Origin: a bacterium
GTDB taxonomy: Bacteria; Vulcanimicrobiota; Vulcanimicrobiia; Vulcanimicrobiales; SCRA01
Assembly (NCBI GenBank): GCA_004297985.1
Contig: SCRA01000064.1
Coordinates: forward strand, 1 to 39,792
Length of the DNA stretch: 39,792 nt
Direction: 5' to 3'
Shown: positions 7,239-14,469 of the stretch, one piece after another
Layout: each line of letters begins with the position of its first letter
How positions within the stretch are numbered: the stretch's first letter is position 1
Position numbers and translations under genes: made by a program
Notes under the pieces: model-generated
Seen by the model: only the letters and a program-made list of their open reading frames with translations
Database searches by the model: none
Told to the model about the DNA's origin: nothing

Positions 7239-8435
7239 ATTACGACATTCTCAACACTCGGGCTGCACGCCGATTTGGTGCGCGGCCTCGATACCCTCAA
7301 CCTGTCGACCCCCACGGAGATCCAGCGGCGCGCCATTCCTGAAGCGCTCGCCGGAAGAGATCTGCTGGCCAGCGCCATGACGGGCAGCGGCAAGACGGCG
7401 GCCTTCGGGCTGCCGGTGCTCAACGCACTGCTGCGGCGGCCGCGTGGAGCGACGCGTGCGCTGATCATCGCGCCGACGCGGGAGCTTGCGGGGCAGATTC
7501 GCGATCATCTCGTTGCCTTCGCGGCGCACACGCCGCTGCGCGTCGCCGCCGTCTACGGCGGCGTCGGCATGGGCGGCCAGGAGCGCGCCTTCAAGAACGG
7601 CGTCGACGTTATCGTCGCCACGCCCGGGCGCCTGCTCGACCATCTCGGCCGTTCCTATGCCAAGCTCGATGCGGTGGAGCACCTCGTGCTCGACGAAGCG
7701 GACCGCATGTTCGACATGGGCTTCCTGCCCGCTATCCGGCGCATCGTCGCACGCGTGCCGAAGACCCGGCAGACGCTGTGTTTCTCCGCCACGATGCCCG
7801 CCGCGATCGCTCCGCTCATCAGCGAGATCCTCGTGAAGCCGGTACGCATCGAGCTAGCCGTGAAGGCCGTGCCCGCGAGCGGAATCACGCAGATCGTCTA
7901 TCCCGTCTCGCAGGAGAGGAAGACGGATCTGCTCGTGGAGCTGCTCAAGGACCAGCATATCTACCGCATCATCGCCTTCACGCGGACGAAGTCACGCGCC
8001 AACCGATTGGCCAAGCAGCTCGCGGCCAACGATATCGCCACCGAGCGCATCCACGGGGATCGTACGCAGGCACAGCGTTCGCGCGCCCTCTCTGGATTCA
8101 AGGAGGGGCGCTATCGGGTACTGGTGGCGACCGATATCGTGGCCCGTGGAATCGACGTCGCCGAGCTCGGCCACGTGCTGAACTTCGACGTGCCCGGGGC
8201 CCCGGAGGATTACGTGCACCGCGTCGGCCGTACTGCGCGCGCCGAGCGGACGGGTGATGCGATCACATTCGTCGCACCGGCCGAAGAGCAGAGCCTGCGC
8301 GATATCGAGCGCACCATCGGCAAGCGCCTGGAGCGACGCCGGGTCGTGGGCTTTACCGAGACTCGAGCAGTGCTCTCCGAACCGGCCCCAGCGCGTCCGG
8401 TGAGGCGCTGGGCGAAGGTTCGGACGAGCCGCTAG
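7239..8435 (+). CDS. DEAD-box ATP-dependent RNA helicase (RhlE-like), probable AUU start
   Basis: A cytoplasmic RNA helicase for ribosome assembly or RNA turnover. With an AUU start at 7239 it has 398 residues. Motifs are the Q motif (F4 and Q29 in MTTFSTLGL...TPTEIQ), motif I AMTGSGKT (46-53), Ia APTREL, Ib TPGR, II DEAD (152-155), III SAT (183-185), V ATDIVARGIDV and VI HRVGRT (327-332). The only ATG/GTG/TTG-type starts in this frame begin at 7275 (TTG) and would delete the conserved Phe of the Q motif. Upstream the frame closes at 7206 with no standard start. GCGAGAG sits eight bases before the AUU. The 3' end shares the four bases CTAG with the convergent carbonic anhydrase stop. Confidence 0.85.
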   Translation: MTTFSTLGLHADLVRGLDTLNLSTPTEIQRRAIPEALAGRDLLASAMTGSGKTAAFGLPVLNALLRRPRGATRALIIAPTRELAGQIRDHLVAFAAHTPLRVAAVYGGVGMGGQERAFKNGVDVIVATPGRLLDHLGRSYAKLDAVEHLVLDEADRMFDMGFLPAIRRIVARVPKTRQTLCFSATMPAAIAPLISEILVKPVRIELAVKAVPASGITQIVYPVSQERKTDLLVELLKDQHIYRIIAFTRTKSRANRLAKQLAANDIATERIHGDRTQAQRSRALSGFKEGRYRVLVATDIVARGIDVAELGHVLNFDVPGAPEDYVHRVGRTARAERTGDAITFVAPAEEQSLRDIERTIGKRLERRRVVGFTETRAVLSEPAPARPVRRWAKVRTSR

Positions 8436-9016
8436 AGCACGTTGACACGCCCCGTAAGCAGGTCGTAGAGGGCCCCCGCTAGGGAGAGTCCCTCCTGCGC
8501 TACGGCTTGCGAGATGATGGGTGAGCCGGCGGAGAGCTTGGCGAGCGTGAGGCGCACGTTCTCTGCGACCGTCTGCTCGACCCAATCGCCGCCGAGCGTT
8601 CGTGCACGTTCGGCCGCGGGTGCGACGGCGTGGACGAAGCGTTGCATCTCTCCGGGCAGGGTGACCCCACTGCGAACATACTCCACGGCCGCCGTCGCGG
8701 CGCCGCACGAGGAGTGCCCGAGTACCAGCAGCAGCGACGACTTCAAGACGGCGACGGCATACTCGATGGAAGCGATAGCGTCGGCGCTGGCGGTATTGCC
8801 GGCGAGTCGAATGACGAACAGACTACCCGGTTCCTGGTCGAAGATCATTTCAACGGGTACGCGCGAGTCGGCGCATCCCAAGACGACCGCGAAAGGCGAT
8901 TGCCCCGCGGCGTGCTCGGCGTGCTGCACCGCTTGCGAGAGCGCTCGCGATGTGCCGTTGATGAAACGTTGGTTGCCCTCGAGCAACGTGCGCAGCGTGT
9001 ATGGAGTATCTGTCAT
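8432..9016 (-). CDS. Beta-class carbonic anhydrase
   Basis: A 194-residue zinc enzyme interconverting CO2 and bicarbonate. The beta-class metal and active-site residues are present: C48-x-D50-x-R52 in GCADSRVP, and H101-x2-C104 in GHSSCGA. Length is normal for compact bacterial forms. The frame is open upstream, but the ATG at 9016 (MTDTPYTLRTLLEGNQRF) gives the family N-terminus and lies five bases after the stop of the frameshifted stress protein. It is the last gene of a minus-strand run FprA-Usp-carbonic anhydrase and converges on the helicase with stops overlapping in CTAG. Confidence 0.9.
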   Translation of the reverse strand: MTDTPYTLRTLLEGNQRFINGTSRALSQAVQHAEHAAGQSPFAVVLGCADSRVPVEMIFDQEPGSLFVIRLAGNTASADAIASIEYAVAVLKSSLLLVLGHSSCGAATAAVEYVRSGVTLPGEMQRFVHAVAPAAERARTLGGDWVEQTVAENVRLTLAKLSAGSPIISQAVAQEGLSLAGALYDLLTGRVNVL

Positions 9017-9021
9017 GCCGG

Positions 9022-9485
9022 CTATATTGGCGAGGAGGCCCGCGCTGAACCTCGTGTGACCAGCACCGGCACGCGGGAGGCGCGCAGCACGCCTTCCGCC
9101 TGCTGCCCAGGAAGGCGCGCGCAAGACCGGAGCGGCCATGCGTTCCCATCACGATGAGATCTGCGTGGAATGCCGCGGCGGCATCCAGGATAGCGGCCAC
9201 GGGCGCATCTTCCACGACACGCGTCTCCGCGGGAACGTCGTGCCCCTGCGCGATGCGTGCGCCGTCGGCCAGGATGCGCTGGGCCTCTGCTTCCCAACCC
9301 GCGATCAGCGGAGCGGGATCCGCTATGACGTACGGGGTCGCCGTCGCAGTCGTGATCGAAGAGACGTCGACCGCTGAGATCAGGACCAAGCGCCCGTGCT
9401 GTTCGCCTGCGATCGTACAGGCGATCTCCAATGCCGCCTGCGACTGCTCGGAACCGTCGAGTGGGACGAGCGCGGTCTTGAACAT
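9022..9485 (-). pseudogene. Universal stress protein (UspA family) with a single-base frameshift
   Basis: The ATG at 9485 opens MFKTALVPLDGSEQSQAALE and continues to the ATP-binding motif MGTHGRSGLARAFLGS (G-2x-G-9x-G-S/T type). At 9100-9102 the frame then leaves the family: it reads RRKACCAPP and runs on through the carbonic anhydrase start. One frame over, AEGVLRASRVPVLVTR, the usual UspA C-terminus, resumes at 9099. It stops at 9022, five bases before the carbonic anhydrase ATG. One base is missing relative to the family (LGS-x-AEGVL). This may be an assembly error, a real mutation or recoding. The neighbour spacing favours the restored frame as the ancestral product of about 154 residues. 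Confidence 0.8.
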
Positions 9486-9495
9486 CGCTCTGCCT

Positions 9496-10833
9496 TTAGC
9501 GCCGCTCGTCGCCGGGGAGGGCGAAGGCGGCCTCGAGCATCTCCTCGATGTGCACGAACTTCTCGCGTGGCTTGGCGCCTTGCGCGCGCGCGACTTCGGC
9601 GCGATCGATCTCCCGCCAGGCCTCGAAGTCGACGACGACCGCGTTTCGCTCGCGCAGCAGGCGATCGATCTCGGTACCACCGGGCTTGGGCGCACGCCCC
9701 GGCGTCTGGTCGAGCTCCGAGATGATGCGCTGTACGAGCCCTTGCGCATCGGTGCGGTTGGTTCCGACCACGCCGCGCGGTCCGTGCTTGCACCATCCCG
9801 CGGCGTAGACGCCGGGCTCGATGAGGCCCTCGTCGTTGGTCAGGATGCCGCGCGCCTCGTCGAACGGGACGCCCGGGAAGGGCGCGGTGCGATAGCCGAT
9901 CGCGGAGACGACCGTCTGCACGGGGAGCTCGAAGCGCTCCCCCGTTGGGACCGCGCGCCCCTGCTCTAGACGCGTGCGCTCGAGTACGAGCGCACGTACG
10001 CGCCCCTCGCCGAGCACCGCCACGGGTGCCGCGCAGAAGACGACGTGGAGGCGCATCGCGCGCTCGCCGCGCGGCCGCGACGCAAGCTCGCGCAAGATCT
10101 CGAGGTTGCGCTGTTTGACTTTGACTTCTTTCTCCGGCACGTGGGGGCCGACGTCGGCGGGGAGCTGATGCGGATCGACGACGACCTCGCAGCGCTCGAG
10201 ATCACCCAGCTCGCCGAGCTCCTTCGAGGTGAAGCTGGCCTCAACCGGCCCGCGCCGCCCGATGATGTAGAGATCGGTGAGGCTGGCCGCCGCAATGGCT
10301 TCGCCGGCGTGGTTGCAGATGTCGGAGGCGGCGAGCTCCGCCTGCGTCTTGGCGATCACGCGCACGACGTCGAGCGCCACGTTGCCGTTGCCGATGACCG
10401 CAAGCGCCGTACCGTCGAGCAACGGCGCGAGATCGGTATGCATCGGGTGGCCGTTGTACCAGCCGACGAACGCACCCGAGCCGTAGACGCCCCGCAGATC
10501 GTCACCGGGAATGCCGAGCGGGCGATCGACGGCGGCACCGATGCTCAGTACGACGACGTCGTAGGCCGCCTTGAGCTCGTCGTAGGCGAGATCGCGCCCG
10601 ATCTCCACGTTGCCCAAGAAGCGCGTGCCCGGGCGGCTGAGCGTGCGCTCGAACTGCCTGGTGACGTTCTTGGTGCTCTGGTGATCGGGCGCGATTCCAC
10701 CGCGTACCAGCCCATACGGTGTGGGAAGGCAGTCGATGACGTCGATGGCGACATCCGGGAGAAGTTTGGCGAGCGCCTCCGCGACGTAGAGTCCGGAGGG
10801 TCCGCTGCCGACGATGGCGATCTGCTGGCTCAA
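9496..10833 (-). CDS. fprA: Ferredoxin/flavodoxin-NADP+ reductase, FprA (adrenodoxin reductase) family
   Basis: A flavoprotein of about 445 residues that passes electrons between NADPH and ferredoxin. The FAD motif VGSGPSGLY is at the N-terminus. PTPYGLVRGGIAPDH is the FprA signature, VIGNGNVALDVVRV is the NADP-binding loop, and GWCKHGPRGVVGTNRTDA is the conserved C-terminal FAD segment. Start choice is uncertain. The frame begins with ATG at 10896, which would place 25 residues before the FAD motif. TTG at 10833 with upstream AAGAGAGAA gives a normal N-terminus and is used here. It heads the run to the stress protein and carbonic anhydrase. Confidence 0.88.
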   Translation of the reverse strand: MSQQIAIVGSGPSGLYVAEALAKLLPDVAIDVIDCLPTPYGLVRGGIAPDHQSTKNVTRQFERTLSRPGTRFLGNVEIGRDLAYDELKAAYDVVVLSIGAAVDRPLGIPGDDLRGVYGSGAFVGWYNGHPMHTDLAPLLDGTALAVIGNGNVALDVVRVIAKTQAELAASDICNHAGEAIAAASLTDLYIIGRRGPVEASFTSKELGELGDLERCEVVVDPHQLPADVGPHVPEKEVKVKQRNLEILRELASRPRGERAMRLHVVFCAAPVAVLGEGRVRALVLERTRLEQGRAVPTGERFELPVQTVVSAIGYRTAPFPGVPFDEARGILTNDEGLIEPGVYAAGWCKHGPRGVVGTNRTDAQGLVQRIISELDQTPGRAPKPGGTEIDRLLRERNAVVVDFEAWREIDRAEVARAQGAKPREKFVHIEEMLEAAFALPGDERR

Positions 10834-11033
10834 GAGGCGAGGTTCTCTCTTGGGGCTGGTGGTGGAGGGGGCGGCTAGGCCCCGCATGGTGGTCAAGATA
10901 CCGTGCGAGGGGTGGGCACACCCTTTCGATAGGTGGGGGCCCGTGGCGAAGCCGGTATAGACAAGCAGCGAAAGGAGTTTGCCGCCCGCTGCCGTCGCAT
11001 GGCGAGTGGGCGCTACGCCACGGGAGGCTCTGC

Positions 11034-11039
11034 TATACT
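11034..11039 (+). promoter_or_regulatory. Possible -10 box upstream of the MFS-acyltransferase gene
   Basis: TATACT lies 11 bases before the ATG at 11051 in the 154-base divergent gap after fprA. No clear -35 is seen at 17 bases. If used, the transcript would start within a few bases of the start codon, giving an almost leaderless mRNA; a GAGG sits directly against the ATG. No other element was recognised in this gap. Confidence 0.3.
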
Positions 11040-11050
11040 AGCATGCGAGG

Positions 11051-13435
11051 ATGTCCTCCGACAGTAGCCGCATCGGTGGGGCGCGCGGCCTGGCGTTGCT
11101 CAATGCCTACTGGGCGCCTCTGAGTTTCCAGGATGCCGCGCTGATGGCGATCGCCGTGCCGGCCGTGTTGGTGCGCCTCGCCCCCGGCCGCTACACCAGC
11201 GTGCTGGCGGCGCTGGCCAGTGCCGTTGCGCTCGTGGCGATGCTCGTTCCACCCGTGGCGGGCGCCGTCTCCGATCGCCTGCGGCGGACCGGCGGCATGC
11301 GCCGCACGCTCGTGTTGGCCGGTGCCTGCCTTGACGCACTGTGTCTGTTAGCCATGGCTGGGGTCCACACGGCGGCGGCGCTGAGCGTGCTGCTGCTGCT
11401 TGCGACGGCCGGCGAGTGTATCAGCATCGCGGCCTATCAAGCGATGATCCCCGAGATCGTGCCGCGGGGGGCCTGGGGCTCCGCCTCCGGCGTCCGCGGT
11501 GCCGCTACGCTTGCCGGTACGGTGGCAGGGCTGGCCGTTGCCGGCCTCACCGACCCTGCCACCACTTTCGCCACGGCGGCCGTGGTGGTGCTGGCGGGCG
11601 CGTCGACCGTGCTGGGCGTGCCGGAGGGAGCGTGGAGCGAGCCGGAGCACGCACACGTGGGCGATCGCCGGGACTTCGTCATCGTTTTCGCCAGCCGCTC
11701 GGCCATCATGTTCGGCATGACGCTCTTGATGACGTTCGTGCTCTATTTCTTTCGCGATGTCTTGAAAGTCGACAATCCCTCGGCGGGCACGGGTCTGGTG
11801 GCGGGGTGCGCGCTGGTGGGCGCGATCGCTTCGAGCGTGTGGCTGGGAGCCCTCTCCGATCGCGTGATCCGCAAGGGGCTGGTGGCCGCGGCTGGGGTGC
11901 CGATGGCGCTGGCGGCGTTCGGCTTTGCACTGGTGCCGCAACAGCACTGGATCCTGGCGTTCGCCTTAGCCTTCGGGCTGGGCTACGGCGGTTTCATCGC
12001 CGCCGATTGGGCGCTGGCGATCGACTCGGTGCCGAAGATGCGCGACGTGGCGCGCGATCTCGGCATCTGGGGCATCGCCTCGAGCCTCCCCGCCATCGTG
12101 GCGCCGGCTTTCGGCGGCTGGCTGCTGGCGCGCTACGGCGGAACGCTGGAGGGATACCGCGCGCTCTTCACCGCGGCGGCGGCCTCGTTCGCGCTGGGGT
12201 CGCTGATCGTGTTGGGCGTGGGTGCGCGACCGCTCTCACCGTGGTTGGGTGCGGCGTTGCGGCTGATCAGCGTGAGCGCTATGACGCCATACGTGCACAT
12301 GGCGTATCGTATCCGCGGCTGGGGCCGGCTTCCGTTTGCACGTGGGGCCACGCTGGCGATCGCCAATCATCAGCACGATCTCGACACGATGGCCGTGGTG
12401 CTGCGCCTGACGCTGGCTGGACCGTGGCGCCATCCGGTCTTTGCGGCGGCCTCGCGCCGTATGTTCGAGCCCGGCTTCATGGCCGTGCGCACGCCGTGGC
12501 TGGAGGCAATGCTGCGCCGCGTGGACTGCTCCGCGCTCTTTGGATTATTGGGCATGTTGCCGATTGAGAATCAGCTCTTCGCGCGGCCGCTGGCGAGTCT
12601 GGCGCTGTGCGTACGGCGGCGCCGCGGCAACATAGCGCTTGCCGACGTCTTCCGCGAAGGCGTGCTTGCGCGGCTTGGCTCTGGGGCGCGACGGCTGCGC
12701 GATCTCGAACGTCCAGAGCTCTTCCACACCGCGCGCGCGAACGCGACGCTCTCCGCCTTGCGGGAGCCGTACCGCAGCGAAGCCGTCGCACACATGCGCG
12801 CGCAGACCGAGGCGGATCTGGTGCGCATGGAGGACGTGCTGCGCCGCGGCGGGACGCTCTTTCTCACCCCCGAGGGGCGCCACAGCACCGATGGGCGCAT
12901 GAGCCGTCTGCGCGGCACACTGCGCAGGCTGGCGCCGCTTGCCGACGTTCGCCTGGTGGCGATCAGCTACGATCCCCTGCTCGGGCGCCGGCTATCGCTG
13001 CTCTACCGCGTGACCCTACCGGCCGACCGCAACGACCTGGAGGCCTCGCTCAAGGCGGCGCGGCCGGTGACCGTGAGCCAACTGCTGGCGGATTGGCTCG
13101 CTGAGCGTCGCGACGCCTTCGTTCCGGAGGATGCGGTGAACGCTGTCCAGGAGCGCCTGCACACGCTGCCCGCCATGGTGTTCGTCGATCCCGCCCTGCG
13201 AGCGCACCCCGCCCGCGTCACGCGCGCGGCGCTGGCGACGATGCTGCGCCTGGGGATCCTGCGCGGCGAACAGGGGCATCTGCAGCTCGCCGCGCGGCGC
13301 CATCCGAAGTTCCCCGACGTGGAGGATATCGTAGCCTTCCAGGCGCGCTTCTTCCGCGAGACACTCGAGGGTGCCGCGCGCCTGGGCTCCTACTCGACGG
13401 TGACTGCGGGAAGTGAGACGGTCACGTCGGCCTGA
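11051..13435 (+). CDS. MFS transporter fused to a PlsC-like acyltransferase
   Basis: A 794-residue two-domain membrane protein. Residues 1-400 form a 12-helix major facilitator domain, with VSDRLRR and LSDRVIRKG matching the loop 2-3 and 8-9 motifs. Residues about 410-640 contain lysophospholipid acyltransferase blocks: N439-H440-x4-D445 in ANHQHDLDT and P607-E608-G609 in TPEGRHST. The spacing between the two blocks (about 165 residues) is roughly twice that of PlsC, so an insertion is present. The last 150 residues are unassigned. The arrangement recalls the LplT-Aas system, which flips and re-acylates lysophospholipids. That function, and the transported lipid, are inferences. The 3' end overlaps the convergent lipoprotein gene by 46 bases. 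Confidence 0.82.
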   Translation: MSSDSSRIGGARGLALLNAYWAPLSFQDAALMAIAVPAVLVRLAPGRYTSVLAALASAVALVAMLVPPVAGAVSDRLRRTGGMRRTLVLAGACLDALCLLAMAGVHTAAALSVLLLLATAGECISIAAYQAMIPEIVPRGAWGSASGVRGAATLAGTVAGLAVAGLTDPATTFATAAVVVLAGASTVLGVPEGAWSEPEHAHVGDRRDFVIVFASRSAIMFGMTLLMTFVLYFFRDVLKVDNPSAGTGLVAGCALVGAIASSVWLGALSDRVIRKGLVAAAGVPMALAAFGFALVPQQHWILAFALAFGLGYGGFIAADWALAIDSVPKMRDVARDLGIWGIASSLPAIVAPAFGGWLLARYGGTLEGYRALFTAAAASFALGSLIVLGVGARPLSPWLGAALRLISVSAMTPYVHMAYRIRGWGRLPFARGATLAIANHQHDLDTMAVVLRLTLAGPWRHPVFAAASRRMFEPGFMAVRTPWLEAMLRRVDCSALFGLLGMLPIENQLFARPLASLALCVRRRRGNIALADVFREGVLARLGSGARRLRDLERPELFHTARANATLSALREPYRSEAVAHMRAQTEADLVRMEDVLRRGGTLFLTPEGRHSTDGRMSRLRGTLRRLAPLADVRLVAISYDPLLGRRLSLLYRVTLPADRNDLEASLKAARPVTVSQLLADWLAERRDAFVPEDAVNAVQERLHTLPAMVFVDPALRAHPARVTRAALATMLRLGILRGEQGHLQLAARRHPKFPDVEDIVAFQARFFRETLEGAARLGSYSTVTAGSETVTSA

Positions 13436-14469
13436 GTAGGGAGCGCGGGCGCTTGCAGCGTGTTCGCCGGTGGTCCCAGTTCCTGGTCGAGGTAATCGAA
13501 GCCGAAGCTCTGTGCCACGAGCTGATCGCCCGGGCAGAACGTCGGTGTACCGCTCGCCCCCAGATTGCCCGCGATGGTGTAGGTGCCGCTGGCGGCGGCC
13601 CGCACGGTAGCGAACGAAACCCCCGGCGCGCACGTGGCGCCGAGCGTGGGGGTTGTGGCATCGGCGATGTTGATCAACGCCTCGACGACGCCGGGTGGAA
13701 ACGTGACCGTCAGCGTAACGCCGCCGCTGCCGGTGGAGACGATGCCGGGGGGCGCGAGCGGCGGAAGAAGCGTCTGCGAGGAGAGCGTCGCCGACGCGCT
13801 CGAGCTCGTGCTCTGTCCGTTCTGCATGGATGCTACGGTGAGCGTGTAGGTGCCCGTCGGCGGCGGCGCGCCGAGCGCGATCAGGTAGAAGCCCTCGGAC
13901 CACCCCGATGGCACCTTGGGCCCTTGGCCGAAGGCGTTGGGAACCAGCGTCGCGCGCGGATAGGCGGGGGGGCCACCGTAGATCGGTACCGGCTGGGCGG
14001 GAAAGGCCGATTTCCCCAGCACGTCGCCGAACTGCGGCTGCATGGGATAGGCATTCTGCCCGGTCGTGGACGCCAGCGGTGGGCCGATGCCGAAGCCGTC
14101 GGCGGCGGCGAGGGCCGTGATCTGCCCCGCGTTGCCGATCGCGAAGGCGTTGGCGCTCGAGCCGAGCGCGATCGAGCTCTGACCTGCGCCGGGATCGCGC
14201 GAGTTGCCGGGGCCGGAGAAGCCGGAGGGGCCGGCTAGCAGCGCCTGGTTGATGGGGACGGCCGAGAAGCCGTTGGCGCCGCGGTACGTCTCCAGGACGT
14301 TCAATCCGGCACCGCCTCCCGCGAAGTCGACGGTGCCCACGGCGAGTTGCAGCGTGCCGTTCGACGGTGTGAAGGTGGTGGGCGGCGTCGTTCCGCTCTG
14401 CCCCGTGGTGCAGCCGTTCAGCGCCCAGAGCGCGGCCAGGGCGGCGACGCGCGGGAAGGCATCTCTCAT
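13390..14469 (-). CDS. Probable lipoprotein partner of the TonB-dependent receptor
   Basis: A 359-residue predicted lipoprotein. The N-terminus MRDAFPRVAALAALWALNGC has a signal peptide and a lipobox LNGC with C20 as lipid site. The mature protein is rich in Gly, Ser, Thr and Pro, and contains an Ig-like segment near GTYTLTVAS. No enzymatic motif was recognised. The ATG overlaps the stop of the TonB receptor gene (ATGA), so the two are co-translated. It may be a surface or periplasmic accessory of the receptor, analogous only in arrangement to SusD-type partners. It overlaps the convergent MFS gene by 46 bases at its 3' end. The frame also allows a start nine codons upstream, rejected because it would lie before the signal peptide. 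Confidence 0.75.
   Translation of the reverse strand: MRDAFPRVAALAALWALNGCTTGQSGTTPPTTFTPSNGTLQLAVGTVDFAGGGAGLNVLETYRGANGFSAVPINQALLAGPSGFSGPGNSRDPGAGQSSIALGSSANAFAIGNAGQITALAAADGFGIGPPLASTTGQNAYPMQPQFGDVLGKSAFPAQPVPIYGGPPAYPRATLVPNAFGQGPKVPSGWSEGFYLIALGAPPPTGTYTLTVASMQNGQSTSSSASATLSSQTLLPPLAPPGIVSTGSGGVTLTVTFPPGVVEALINIADATTPTLGATCAPGVSFATVRAAASGTYTIAGNLGASGTPTFCPGDQLVAQSFGFDYLDQELGPPANTLQAPALPTQADVTVSLPAVTVE

Noticed and set aside
8850-9749. A 299-codon frame spanning the stress protein and carbonic anhydrase
   Set aside because: It joins only the first frame of the stress protein to out-of-frame sequence; family matches end at the frameshift.
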